In this document: positions 27,401 to 34,290 of the stretch, piece by piece
How positions within the stretch are numbered: position 1 is the first letter of the stretch
How the letters are laid out: each line of letters begins with the position of its first letter
From: Solwaraspora sp. WMMA2056
GTDB taxonomy: Bacteria; Actinomycetota; Actinomycetes; Mycobacteriales; Micromonosporaceae
NCBI RefSeq assembly: GCF_030345095.1
Contig: NZ_CP128360.1
Coordinates: 5,332,001 to 5,396,000, forward strand
Direction: 5' to 3'
DNA: 64,000 nt
The notes under the pieces: generated by a model
Seen by the model: the letters and a program-made list of their open reading frames with translations, nothing else
The model's database searches: none
What the model was told of the DNA's origin: nothing
Translations under genes and position numbers: made by a program

Positions 27401-28030
27401 CTTGGTCTCCAGTCCGAACCGCAGCGACGCCAGGTCCGGGTGCGCCGCCGCCTCGCGGGAATGCACCACCAGCACCTCGGAGAAGCCCAGGGGCTGCGCA
27501 GTCACCTGTAGATCGACGTCAGGCAGTACGTCGCGGTAGATTGCGGTCGCACCCTCCAGCTCGGGTTTCGGCAGCCGGGACGGCCAGGTCATCGCCAGCT
27601 CCCGCTCGCCGTCGCGGAGCCGGGCAAGGGGGGCATCGCCGCCTCCGGAGAAGACCATCGGCAGCACCGTTGCCCGTGGCGCCACGCCGTTGGCCGTCAT
27701 CTTCAGGGTGGTGTCGACCGGCACCCACGCGTTTCCCTTACGGACCCGCGCCGGCTCGATGGTCTGCTCCAAGGTCCGCGATCCGTCGACGTTGACGAAG
27801 GTCTGTGTCCACTCCGTACGCTCGGCGAGAAGCTCGACCCGCCGGCCACAGATCTCGACCATTCGCGTCGCCGAGGCGGCGTCTGCCTGCTCATCCACAC
27901 AGGCCTGTGGCGGAGAGCTGGTTGGAGTAGCGGCCACGCGTGCCGGCACCGCCAGCCCTGTCAGGGCTACCGATGCGGCCACTGTCGCGGCCCAGTATCG
28001 CCGCGAACCGCCCATGCGCACGCCTGCCAT
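21491..28030 (-). CDS. Giant secreted DNRLRE/LamG protein with four tandem beta-sandwich modules
   Basis: 2179 residues with a signal peptide ending near 'PARVAATPT'. Approximate order: an N-terminal region also seen in RHS-associated proteins; DNRLRE-like domain about 332-525 ('YIDPSWTGG' to 'LAITYN'); an Ig/fibronectin-like region; LamG jelly roll about 747-973 ('TFEETGTTATDVSGHGNAL', 'FTIAAWVRIDS', 'VDNVRFYNF'); then four modules of 265-285 residues starting near 1070, 1347, 1615 and 1902. Each module is a carboxypeptidase-regulatory-like strand set ('PVAGATVTL...GxYxFTxVPxG') followed by a domain marked by L-T-G-D-D, 'FWDDL/HDW' and 'EWRNV'. It precedes the RHS toxin by 52 bases and is probably co-expressed as a wall or surface partner. 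Confidence 0.8.
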   Translation of the reverse strand: MAGVRMGGSRRYWAATVAASVALTGLAVPARVAATPTSSPPQACVDEQADAASATRMVEICGRRVELLAERTEWTQTFVNVDGSRTLEQTIEPARVRKGNAWVPVDTTLKMTANGVAPRATVLPMVFSGGGDAPLARLRDGERELAMTWPSRLPKPELEGATAIYRDVLPDVDLQVTAQPLGFSEVLVVHSREAAAHPDLASLRFGLETKGVTVGATASGGLAARDDKGAVVFAAPAPLMWDSTGSAAAETDAAAESATREKDTRESAPQRKPDLAEQQRQLDESSTAEVAPDQPAIPEAAHRAVMPVRVNEDSVTILPDKAMLADPRTKLPIYIDPSWTGGIVSNAWTTVWSKYKASSFWQNSSALYNGSTYGSAGAGRTQDCSGCSDYIIRSFFRMNTSKVSGKHIVKAEFRIEQRHAWTCSPKSNAKLWLTGAISSSTTWNNQPTWNGSYTAQTSGNRKYGAAHGCLGTGTIEFNVTSMVAKAASSKWSNLTVGLRAVDEGTKNQWKRFNHSSPKLAITYNTSPNALADRKSDGKACATGASRPYVLTTTPILAARHSDPDSDQQSLTTDFYWWPVGGTRTESNKVSQAAGNPSTVSRAIPSGRLTDGASYVWQARTWDGSHHGAWSGTCEFTVDATPPPPPANVGSTNYPNDGVPRGGVGLPGTFSVAAPTVRPYEVKEYAYSLDSGVLTAAKTVPARTTDYGASITLAPVRDGVNVLYIWSKDHAGRFSTPVIYNFSVRAGSGPAAEWTFEETGTTATDVSGHGNALTIGASATRVAGRSGIGTALSLPGTAAATRAGALSTPHPDTGVSTQVRTDVSFTIAAWVRIDSTTGTGLQTVVSANGSRASAYHLGYAGGNQRWRFTMAGADVDNPALYSVLSNAAPTAGRWTHLAGVYDASTRQMTLYVNGVLQTATATLVGGFNATTDVAVGKRKWNGGDDSFFTGLVDNVRFYNFMETPANLSELAVPLPPVVTFPNGNDATAGGQLTVRFDAGGDTNVTSFRYSVDGAGLDSAVNATTAGGTATVTIDVGGAMGERPVYAVAVDDGNRISDINQGAFTVGSAASLSGTVWNQFFLPQADVVIRLHPGNHQATSNADGSYFVTGFAPGAYTVTATFGGRCGEVSSDPLEIDGQGINFDIFLSAVSDDLGHTCTEQTTAFAAASSTLALTGDDAVATVQLPFAFPFYGGAYRSAWVDTNGLLSFTDPGGSYPYTGQQPAPATPAAAVAPFWDDLVVDASASIRTATTGSGASQRFIVEWRNVHRKGNTAQRLSFEVLLAPDGTVTTNYDQLDNAAERGAHAVVGIEAPDGQDRLRYSVTEPVLASSKAITFTRPDAVGELELHTLTGTLTNASGAPVVGATVTLDPTGLSTTTGTGGAYSFTGLVADSYTVAVRMPGRCGAVASQQVELFADLVRNLQLGPDYGGMGYACSTGSSGFVAASTVLGLTGDDAATMVTLPFPVRFHGETYTSGRVHTNGLVSFGSVSGEPDTWVNPTMPTAAAPNAVVAPFWDDLEVDASASIRTQTLGSSPNRSYVVEWRNVGFRPTNAQRITFEVIFHEDGRIAFHYGAMSTPVQQGAAATVGLENASGTVAALYSFHEAALTANSSIIYTPAPNGTVEGVLTTAVTGDPVAGATVTLNPGNRSATTTADGSYQFTAVPVGEYRVAASTGDNRCAGQYARETINHPGGISDVDLSVMVDGDEFGYKCTAGAQTFIPGDVVEGWQGDETVWQKNPPFPVKLYGESYTSAWISANGLISFKDPAYFGWIGSWPGPIPSPAAEGSPNAAVYVLWDDWVVDSQARIATRISGTAPNRQWVVEWRNVHIYGDTNTRATFEAIFQENGQIRLAYADIDPAKSIERGGEGTVGIENGDGSIGFQYLFREPWLASGQGVTFTPNPPGLGSVSGTVTCAGAPVAGATVAVADKTTTTAANGTYQVTAVPAGTWAVIVTLPSGTCRGSDARQVTVGTNTQATADFGLAVTATGGGYQLTELPVTYTAANGTVLSLTGDDTYTSVALPFPVTLYGQSYSTCWVDINGLVSFINPGTSSPDAWPIPSPAGAEQPNAALYPFWHDWVVDSNASVRTAVRGTTPNRQFVIEWRNVHSYEDPRTRVTFQAIIDEAGGYSFAYIDNDGTFLERGGGATIGIENATGTAAIQYTYRQPVLRPGVGLRFTAPTS

Positions 28031-28249
28031 CCGGCACCCCCGTGATTGACGCCAGCCAGTGTCCGAACTGTAAGGGCCCTGAACGATCGGCGTAAATGCC
28101 CGTCACAAGCTGCAACCACAAAGCGGACACGGCATACACATTCGTCGCCAACGGGTAACGAACAGTGAGCACAACGAACAACTACTCAGCGCTACGACCC
28201 CGAAGCCCTCCTCCACGACGTCCGGTCGGGGTTCCGGTCGGGGCGGTTA

Positions 28250-28266
28250 GTTCGATACCATCGAAC
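28250..28266. promoter_or_regulatory. Palindromic operator candidate for the XRE-cupin regulator
   Basis: GTTCGAT-ACC-ATCGAAC, a perfect 7-bp inverted repeat 53 bases before the regulator start. Its location suits autoregulation. Confidence 0.45.
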
Positions 28267-28318
28267 AAGAATTCGGTGCGGCCCGGCGGGCGGTCCGCCT
28301 CACCCCCTGGGAGGTCCG

Positions 28319-28936
28319 GTGCGCAGGTCAGACCGCGTCGTCACCGACGGTGACGTACGTCAGGATCTGGTCGGCGCCCGGATGCGCCAGTTCCGCAAGG
28401 AACAGGGGCTGACCCTGCGCGGTCTGGCCGGTCGGGCCAATCTGTCGATCGGCTTCCTGTCGCAGGTCGAGCGGGGTGTCTCGTCGATCGGGCTGACCGC
28501 GCTCAACAGCGTCGCCGCCGCCCTGGACCGGCCGGTCGCCGAGTTCTTCAGCGAGGAGCCGCCCGCGACCGCCGAGGACCCGCAGGGCAACTTGCCGGTG
28601 CACTTCACGCTCACCCGGGCCGACAACGGCGCGACCGAGTACGTCTCCGGTCAGCAGACCTATCGGATGCTCTCCGACCGTGGCCCCAACCTGGTGCTGG
28701 AGCCGATGCTGGTGCACATCGCGCCGGGCGGGCGCCGCGAGGAGGCGTACGGGCACGCCGGCGAGGAGTTCGCCTACGTCGTGCGGGGCGAGCTGCTGTA
28801 CGAGGTCGACGGGGTGGAGCACCGGCTCTACCCGGGCGACAGCCTGCACCTGCGGTCGAACACCCCGCACCGGCTCTACAACGACACCGACGAAGTGACC
28901 ACCGTGGTCTCGGTGGTCACTCCCCGGTTGTTCTGA
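28319..28936 (+). CDS. XRE-family regulator with C-terminal cupin
   Basis: 205 residues, GTG start with GGGAGG at 28309-28314. Residues about 18-72 form the helix-turn-helix ('KEQGLTLRGLAGRANLSIGF', 'LSQVERGVSSIGL'). Residues about 125-200 are a cupin barrel with 'YGHAGEEFAYVVRGEL' (metal-type His/Glu positions) and 'LYPGDSLHLRSNTPHRLYN'. Regulators of this MerR-length two-domain type (SutR/PuuR-like) sense a small metabolite in the cupin and usually control adjacent catabolic or transport genes. Here the obvious target is the facing 16-kb operon, though the genes converge, so control would act on a promoter 17 kb away as well as its own. Confidence 0.85.
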   Translation: MRRSDRVVTDGDVRQDLVGARMRQFRKEQGLTLRGLAGRANLSIGFLSQVERGVSSIGLTALNSVAAALDRPVAEFFSEEPPATAEDPQGNLPVHFTLTRADNGATEYVSGQQTYRMLSDRGPNLVLEPMLVHIAPGGRREEAYGHAGEEFAYVVRGELLYEVDGVEHRLYPGDSLHLRSNTPHRLYNDTDEVTTVVSVVTPRLF

Positions 28937-29021
28937 CTCCGCGCACCGTCGCCGGTCGGCGCCGGAAACTGCCCACTGCTGGGCATCATGTTCACTGTCA
29001 CGTAATAATTCGGCGGACGGC

Positions 29022-30191
29022 TCACCGGCCGAGTCGGCGGTCCGTCTCGGCCATCGTCGCCCGCCAGATCGGCGCGGCCGGGTCGATCACCGAGAAGTGG
29101 TCGCCGGCCTGCTCCAGCCAGCCCGGGTCCTCGCCGGCGGCGCGGGCCGCGGCCACGTACCGGCGGTTGAAGTCGATCAGGTCCAGGTCGTCGCTGGCAC
29201 CCTGGACGATCAACTGTGGTACGCCGATCGGCAGCCGGGCCATCGGATCCGAGGCGGCGTACACCTGCGGGATGTCGTCGCGAACACCGCCGAGCGCGGC
29301 GGCGACCGCCCCGGTGCCGACCTGGCGCCGCTGGCCCTCGGCCAGGTCCAGCACCCCGGCCAACGACACCGCCAACGCCACCGCGACACCGCCCGCACCG
29401 CCGGGACCGCCAGAGCCGGGACCGTCGGCGGCGGTGTCGGCGGCCAGCCGCAGCGCCAACTGGCCGCCAGCGGAGTGGCCGAACACCGCGACCCGGTCCA
29501 GGTCCAGCGACCCGGCCGGCACCGCGTCGCCGGTCAGCTCCGGCAGGTTGGCCAGCACCGCCAACCCGGTCGCCACGTCGGCGGTGGTGGCCGGCCAGCC
29601 GTGCCGGTCCGGTCGGCGGTACTCCAGGTTCCACGCCGCGTAGCCCCGGTCGGCAAGGTCGATGGCGAGCGCGTCCATCAGGTCCGCCGCCCAGATCGAC
29701 CGCCAGAAGCCGCCGTGCAGCAGCACCGCCACCGGCACGCGATCACCTGCCGCTGGCGGCAGCCGCAGCTCGCCCCACTGTTCCGGATCCGGACCGTACG
29801 GGATCCGCAGTGCCGGTCGGCGCAGCCGGTGCACCGCGTGCCGGACCGCCCAGGCCAGCCCCCACACGCCCCGGCCGTACAGGTGGGTCGAGGCTTGATG
29901 CACCGGCTGCGGGCCGGTAACGTCGGGCTCGTACCACACGGTGCGGCCGGCCCGGTCGCCGCCGCTGGTCAGCAACGACCGGACCGCCGGGTCCGGGCCG
30001 GGCAGCCCGACGGCGGCGCTGCCCGCGCCGAGGCCGTCGAGCAGCTGTCGCACCTGACCCGCGTCGGCGGCGGCCACGAAGTCACCGGTCACGCCGAGAC
30101 CGGTTGCCTCAGCGGCGACCAGCCCGTGCAGCAGCGACGGGTCGACCGCCAGCCCCGGGCCGGCGACGACCAGTACATGATCGACAGTCAT
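29022..30191 (-). CDS. Alpha/beta hydrolase with unassigned N-terminal domain
   Basis: 389 residues, start overlapping the stop of the LLM gene (ATGA). From about residue 135 it is an alpha/beta hydrolase: 'VAVLLHGGFWRSIW' (oxyanion HGGFW), 'VAVFGHSAGGQLALRLA' (nucleophile Ser), 'GASDDLDLI' (Asp) and 'QAGDHFSVI' (His). The HGGxW form is seen in kynurenine-formamidase-like and carboxylesterase enzymes, so an amide or ester bond is likely hydrolysed. The first ~130 residues ('VLVVAGPGLAVDPSLLHGL') are not part of that fold; they resemble a small Rossmann-like domain but I cannot name it. Last gene of the operon. Confidence 0.8.
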   Translation of the reverse strand: MTVDHVLVVAGPGLAVDPSLLHGLVAAEATGLGVTGDFVAAADAGQVRQLLDGLGAGSAAVGLPGPDPAVRSLLTSGGDRAGRTVWYEPDVTGPQPVHQASTHLYGRGVWGLAWAVRHAVHRLRRPALRIPYGPDPEQWGELRLPPAAGDRVPVAVLLHGGFWRSIWAADLMDALAIDLADRGYAAWNLEYRRPDRHGWPATTADVATGLAVLANLPELTGDAVPAGSLDLDRVAVFGHSAGGQLALRLAADTAADGPGSGGPGGAGGVAVALAVSLAGVLDLAEGQRRQVGTGAVAAALGGVRDDIPQVYAASDPMARLPIGVPQLIVQGASDDLDLIDFNRRYVAAARAAGEDPGWLEQAGDHFSVIDPAAPIWRATMAETDRRLGR

Positions 30192-31201
30192 CGGGAACCC
30201 TCCTTCCGCAGCAGCGGCAGCACCTGCGCGCCGAGCAGCTCCACTCCCCGATCGTCGGTGAGCCCGTGCGGGGTGCCGAACTCGACCCGGCGTACCCCGG
30301 CGTCGATCAGCGCCTGTGCCTGGGCGGCGACCTGCGCCGGGGTGCCGGAGAAAGCGAACCGGTCCAGCAGGTCGTCGGGCACCAGCCGGCCCGCGTCGAC
30401 GTCACGCCCGGCCGCCACCAACGACTTGACGTGCGCCAGCAGCTCGTCCGGGACGGTCACCGTCGGGTCCAGGTCGGCGACGACCGCCAGGTACATCGCC
30501 ACTTCGGTGCGGGCCTTCGCCCGCGCCGCCTCGCCGTCGGTGTCGACCACGGTCACCGCGCCGAACACGATGCCGATGTCGTCGACCGGGCGGCCGGCGG
30601 CCTGCGCACCGGGGCGGATCCGGTCCCGGATCACCGGCACCATGTCCGGGTTGGCGCTGCCGCCGACCTTGATCTCGTCGGCGATCCGGCCGGCGAGCGC
30701 GGCACCGCGCGGCCCCCAGGCGCCGAGTAGCAGCGGCGGGTCGGGGCGGTGCACGGCGTACCGGAGGGTGGTGTCGGCGGCGAGTTGGAACACCGTACCG
30801 TCGAAACCGGACGTGTCGCCGCGCAGCAGCCGGTAGACCACCTCGGCGGCCTCGGCGAGCGCGGCGAGCGGGCGCGGCTGGGCGATGCCGACCGCGCCGA
30901 GCCAGGTGCCTCGGGCCAGCCCGAGGTAGGCCCGCCCGTGCGAGGCCAGGTCGAGGGCGGCGAGCTGACCGGCGATCTCGTACGGGGCCATCGAGTACGG
31001 GTTGAGGCAGGCGGTGCCGAGCCGGACCCGCCCGGTGGCGGCGGCCATCTCCAGCAGCGGGAAGATCGGCGGCTGGTACATCAGGTCACCGAAGACGGTG
31101 AGCACGTCGAAGCCGTACGCCTCGGCGGCGCGGGCCAGCCGGGCGTAGTCGCCGGCGCGCTTGTCGCTCTGCAACCCCAGCCCGATTTCTACAGTAGACA
31201 C
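30188..31201 (-). CDS. LLM-class flavin-dependent oxidoreductase
   Basis: 337 residues, GTG start. TIM-barrel luciferase-like sequence: 'ARAAEAYGFDVLTVFGD', 'RVRLGTACLNPYSMAPYEIA', 'LDLASHGRAYLGLARGTW', and a C-terminal 'FSGTPAQVAAQAQALIDAGV'. The N-terminal region resembles F420-dependent members (methylene-H4MPT reductase-like) as much as FMN monooxygenases, so cofactor F420 is possible; actinobacteria make it. Within this operon it probably reduces or oxygenates an intermediate of the imported compound. Downstream gene overlaps by four bases. Confidence 0.85.
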   Translation of the reverse strand: MSTVEIGLGLQSDKRAGDYARLARAAEAYGFDVLTVFGDLMYQPPIFPLLEMAAATGRVRLGTACLNPYSMAPYEIAGQLAALDLASHGRAYLGLARGTWLGAVGIAQPRPLAALAEAAEVVYRLLRGDTSGFDGTVFQLAADTTLRYAVHRPDPPLLLGAWGPRGAALAGRIADEIKVGGSANPDMVPVIRDRIRPGAQAAGRPVDDIGIVFGAVTVVDTDGEAARAKARTEVAMYLAVVADLDPTVTVPDELLAHVKSLVAAGRDVDAGRLVPDDLLDRFAFSGTPAQVAAQAQALIDAGVRRVEFGTPHGLTDDRGVELLGAQVLPLLRKEGSR

Positions 31202-31215
31202 CTGGTTGCTCCCGG

Positions 31216-31575
31216 TCAGGTCAGGTCGGCGGAGTTCATCCGCCGTTTGCAGGTCCGTTCGACCCGCATGACCAGGCCCTCCTCCGGGTCCGGGCAGGCG
31301 AACAGGGTGTCACGTTCCAGCCAGTCCCCCGGCGGCATGTCGCGCTGCTTGGCGGCGAGGAACGGCAGCACGGAGGCGAGCGCGTACACGCAGAAGTGTT
31401 TGCCGGCCGGGATCTTCAGGTGCGCGCTGTCGGTCAGCTCGAAGTGGTCGCCGACGGCCATTCCGCAGACCGACCGGCCCTCGATGCGGTCCACGCTGAC
31501 CCGCAGGTCGTAGACCTCCATGTCGCCGCCTCCGATGCCTTCGCCGCCGTCGGCGCCGGCAGTGTGCTCGCTCAT
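31216..31575 (-). CDS. TIGR04076 family protein
   Basis: 119 residues, ATG overlapping the quinone reductase stop, with GAGGGAG upstream. 'YDLRVSVDRIEGRSVCGMAV', 'GDHFELTD', 'FCVYALASVLPFLAAKQR' and the final 'LVMRVERTCKRRMN' define the small TIGR04076 family. Members occur beside flavin- and pterin-type redox enzymes but have no assigned chemistry. Conserved cysteines could bind a metal or cofactor. Confidence 0.75.
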   Translation of the reverse strand: MSEHTAGADGGEGIGGGDMEVYDLRVSVDRIEGRSVCGMAVGDHFELTDSAHLKIPAGKHFCVYALASVLPFLAAKQRDMPPGDWLERDTLFACPDPEEGLVMRVERTCKRRMNSADLT

Positions 31576-32573
31576 GATTGCTCCCTCGGGTCGATCCGGA
31601 CGATGATCTTGCCGGTGGTGCGCCGGTCGGCCAGGTCGGCGAGCGCCGCCGGGGTGCCGGCCAGGTCGACGACCCGGCTCACCGGGGGCCGGACCGCGCC
31701 GGCCCGGATCAGGTCGAAGATCCGCTGGTACGCCTGGGCGACCGCGTCGGGGCGGGCCCACGGGTACGTCGAGCCCCAGGAGAGCCCGATCAGGGTGGCG
31801 TTGCCGGCGATCAGCCGCATCGGGTCCACCGGCGGCGGGGTGCCGCCGGCCGCACCGACCGCCACCAGTCGGCCCTCGACGGCGAGGCAGTCCAGCGACC
31901 GGGTGAACACGTCACCGCCGACCGGGTCGACGACCACGTCCGCGCCGGTGCCGCCGGTCGCGTCGCGTACCGCGTCGACGAAGTCGGTGGCCAGGTAGTC
32001 GATGGCGACGTCGGCGCCGTTGTCGCGGCACAGCGCCGTCTTCGCCGGCCCGCCGGCGGTGCAGATCACCCGGGCGCCCCGGGCGCGCGCCAGCTGGGTG
32101 GCGGCGATGCCGACGCCGCCGGCTCCGGCGTGCACCAGCACCGTCTCACCAGCGTGGACGCCCGCGCGGTCCAGGGCGAACCAGGCAGTCTGATAGGTGA
32201 CCGGGACGGCGGCGGCCACGACCGGGTCAAGCTCGGCCGGACGCGGTACGGCGAGCGTCGCGTCGATGGTGACGGTCTCGCCGAGCGCGCCGTGCGGCAG
32301 CGCCGGGCAGGCCACCACGTCGACCCCGGCCAGGGCCTCGGCCCCGGTGCCGGTGGCGACGACCCGGCCGGCCAGCTCGACACCGGGGGTGAACGGCGGT
32401 TCGGGGCGCACCGGGTACTCGCCCCGGCACAGCATGACGTCGAGGAAGTTCAGCCCGACGGCGGTGACCGCGATCCGCACCTGGCCGGGGCCGGGCGGCG
32501 GGTCGTCGGGCAGGTCGGCGACTGTGAGCACCTGCTCGGGTTCGCCGTACCCGGTGGCGATCAGCCGCCTCAT
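31572..32573 (-). CDS. Zinc-free MDR-family quinone oxidoreductase (NADPH:quinone reductase type)
   Basis: 333 residues from ATG 32573, overlapping the upstream stop by four bases. GroES-like N-terminus ('VGLNFLDVMLCRGEYP', 'PPFTPGVELAGRV'), then the NADP Rossmann motif 'VLVHAGAGGVGIAATQLA' and 'DPVGGDVF'. Lack of the catalytic-zinc cysteine/histidine set marks the quinone reductase/enoyl reductase branch. It probably reduces an alpha,beta-unsaturated carbonyl or quinone intermediate with NADPH in the same pathway as the surrounding hydrolases. Confidence 0.88.
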   Translation of the reverse strand: MRRLIATGYGEPEQVLTVADLPDDPPPGPGQVRIAVTAVGLNFLDVMLCRGEYPVRPEPPFTPGVELAGRVVATGTGAEALAGVDVVACPALPHGALGETVTIDATLAVPRPAELDPVVAAAVPVTYQTAWFALDRAGVHAGETVLVHAGAGGVGIAATQLARARGARVICTAGGPAKTALCRDNGADVAIDYLATDFVDAVRDATGGTGADVVVDPVGGDVFTRSLDCLAVEGRLVAVGAAGGTPPPVDPMRLIAGNATLIGLSWGSTYPWARPDAVAQAYQRIFDLIRAGAVRPPVSRVVDLAGTPAALADLADRRTTGKIIVRIDPREQS

Positions 32574-33001
32574 GCCGGGCCGCCGGCGGGTTCGAGGTCC
32601 GGTTCCGCCGGGTCGCGGACCAGTTCGGAGTGGTGGTGCACGATCCGCCAGCCGTCGTCGGTGCGGCGCAGCACGTCGGTGACCCGGCTGTGCTGCTCCG
32701 GTCCGCCGCCGGCGGCCACGGCGACCAGGACGTAGCGGGCCACGGCGGCGTCGCCCCACACGTCGACCCGCAGCTGCCGCGCGGCGAGCCGGTCCAGCGT
32801 CGGCCGGCTGCCGGCGGCATCGCGGCCTGCCCGGTAGGCGTCCAGTTCGGCGCGGGTACGCAGCGGGCCGGGCAGGTGCGTCTCCCAGGTGGTCACGTCG
32901 GCGTGCAGGTGCCGGTCGAACCGGGCCTGGTCACCGGCGAGAAAGGCGTCGTACATGTCGTCGATGTCGGCGGCGATCTCGGCGGCGGCCTGTTCGGACA
33001 T
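32570..33001 (-). CDS. NTF2-like (SnoaL/DUF4440 type) protein
   Basis: 143 residues from ATG 33001, with AGGAG at ideal spacing; a GTG 36 bases earlier is less likely. The cone-shaped NTF2 fold is visible in 'DDMYDAFLAGDQARFDRHLH', 'WETHLPGPLRTRAELDAY' and the final 'VTDVLRRTDDGWRIVHHHSE'. Such proteins are isomerases, hydrolases or ketosteroid-isomerase-like lyases acting on small molecules. The role in the operon is unassigned. Confidence 0.8.
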   Translation of the reverse strand: MSEQAAAEIAADIDDMYDAFLAGDQARFDRHLHADVTTWETHLPGPLRTRAELDAYRAGRDAAGSRPTLDRLAARQLRVDVWGDAAVARYVLVAVAAGGGPEQHSRVTDVLRRTDDGWRIVHHHSELVRDPAEPDLEPAGGPA

Positions 33002-33021
33002 TCTGCTCCTCCTTACGTCGG

Positions 33022-34290
33022 TCACCACGCCGCCCACCCGGTGCGGTCGTCACGGATCACCCGGCCGCCGGACATCACCCAGCGCACCCCCCGGAACGCC
33101 GACGTGTCGGCGAGCGGGTCGGCGTCCATCGCCACCAGGTCGGCGTACTTGCCGACCTCGACGGTGCCCAGGTCGGCCTCGGCGCCGAGCCAGCGGACCG
33201 GGCCGAGGGTGCCGGCGTACAGGGCGCGGGCCGGGCCGATGCCGCTCTCCGACAGGTACTCCAACTCCCGGACGGAGGCGTTGGTGCCTTCGAACTGCCA
33301 GAACGGCGGCATGTCGCTGCCGAGCAGCACCTCGACGCCGGCGGCGAGGGCCATGGCGTAGCTCTCCAGGTGCCGGGGGCCGGCGCCGAGGGAACGGCAC
33401 TGCATCCACTCCGGTACGCCGAGTTCGTCGAAGAACTCCTTGCAGCGGGTGACCAGCAGGGTCGGGACCAGCGCGGTGCCACGGTGTGCCATCCGGGCGG
33501 CGACCTCCTCGGTGAGCTGGTAGCCGTGTTCGACGCAGTCCAGGCCCAGCTCGACGGCTTCGCCGATCACCGGTGCCGGGCCGGCGTGGGCGGTGACCTT
33601 GCGACCCCAGGCGTGCGCGGTGTCGATGACGGCGGCCATCTCGTCGGGGAACAACTGTCGGGTATGGATCGACTCGTGTTCGCCGGCGATCCCGCCGGAG
33701 ATCATCACCTTGATCAGGTCGGCGCCGGCCTTGATCTGGCTACGGACACCCCGGCGGAAACCGTCGGCACCGTCGCATTCCAGCGTGTCGCTGCTCTCGT
33801 GGCCGTGCCCGCCGGTGCAGACCAGGGCCCGGCCGGCGGTGAAGATCCGTGGCCCGGTGACCCGGCCGGAGCTGATCGCCCGGCGCAGCGCGAAGTCGGC
33901 GTGGTCCTTCTCGGCGACGCAGCGGACCGTGGTGACGCCGCAGAGCAGGGTCCGCCGGGCCCCGTCGGCCATGTAGAGGGCCAGCTCGTGCGGGGTCATG
34001 TTCTTCACGCTCTGCCCACCGGTGCCGGGCAGCGACAGCGACAGGTGGGTGTGCATGTTGGTCAGCCCGGGGGTCAGGTAGGCCCCGCCGAGGTCGATCT
34101 CGGTGATGTCGGCGTCGGCGCGGGCGGCGGCGGTCACCTCGGCGGCCGGGCCGACAGCGACGATCCGGTCTCCGCGTACCCGCACGGCGGCGTCGGGGAC
34201 CGGGCCGACGCCGTCGAGGACGCGGGCGTCGACGACGGTGCAGTTGGTCAGGACGGTGTCGACCGGTGCGGGGCGGGTGGCGGCGCTCAT
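33022..34290 (-). CDS. Amidohydrolase (imidazolonepropionase/prolidase-like)
   Basis: 422 residues from ATG 34290, overlapping the upstream stop (ATGA). Metal-dependent amidohydrolase: 'GLTNMHTHLSLSL' supplies the HxH pair, 'ADLIKVMISGGI' a lysine that may be carboxylated, 'VTAHAG' and 'CVEHGYQL' the third and fourth His, and 'LLGSDMPPF' the catalytic Asp. The C-terminal 'VGKYADLVAMDADPL' is the usual strand that completes the composite domain. The best resemblance is to the Xaa-Pro dipeptidase/imidazolonepropionase branch, so it likely opens a cyclic amide or cleaves a peptide-like bond. Confidence 0.87.
   Translation of the reverse strand: MSAATRPAPVDTVLTNCTVVDARVLDGVGPVPDAAVRVRGDRIVAVGPAAEVTAAARADADITEIDLGGAYLTPGLTNMHTHLSLSLPGTGGQSVKNMTPHELALYMADGARRTLLCGVTTVRCVAEKDHADFALRRAISSGRVTGPRIFTAGRALVCTGGHGHESSDTLECDGADGFRRGVRSQIKAGADLIKVMISGGIAGEHESIHTRQLFPDEMAAVIDTAHAWGRKVTAHAGPAPVIGEAVELGLDCVEHGYQLTEEVAARMAHRGTALVPTLLVTRCKEFFDELGVPEWMQCRSLGAGPRHLESYAMALAAGVEVLLGSDMPPFWQFEGTNASVRELEYLSESGIGPARALYAGTLGPVRWLGAEADLGTVEVGKYADLVAMDADPLADTSAFRGVRWVMSGGRVIRDDRTGWAAW

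Noticed and set aside
28981-28996. Small hairpin TGCCCA-CTGC-TGGGCA region between the regulator and the hydrolase
   Set aside because: Only 6 bp; too weak to call a terminator with confidence.
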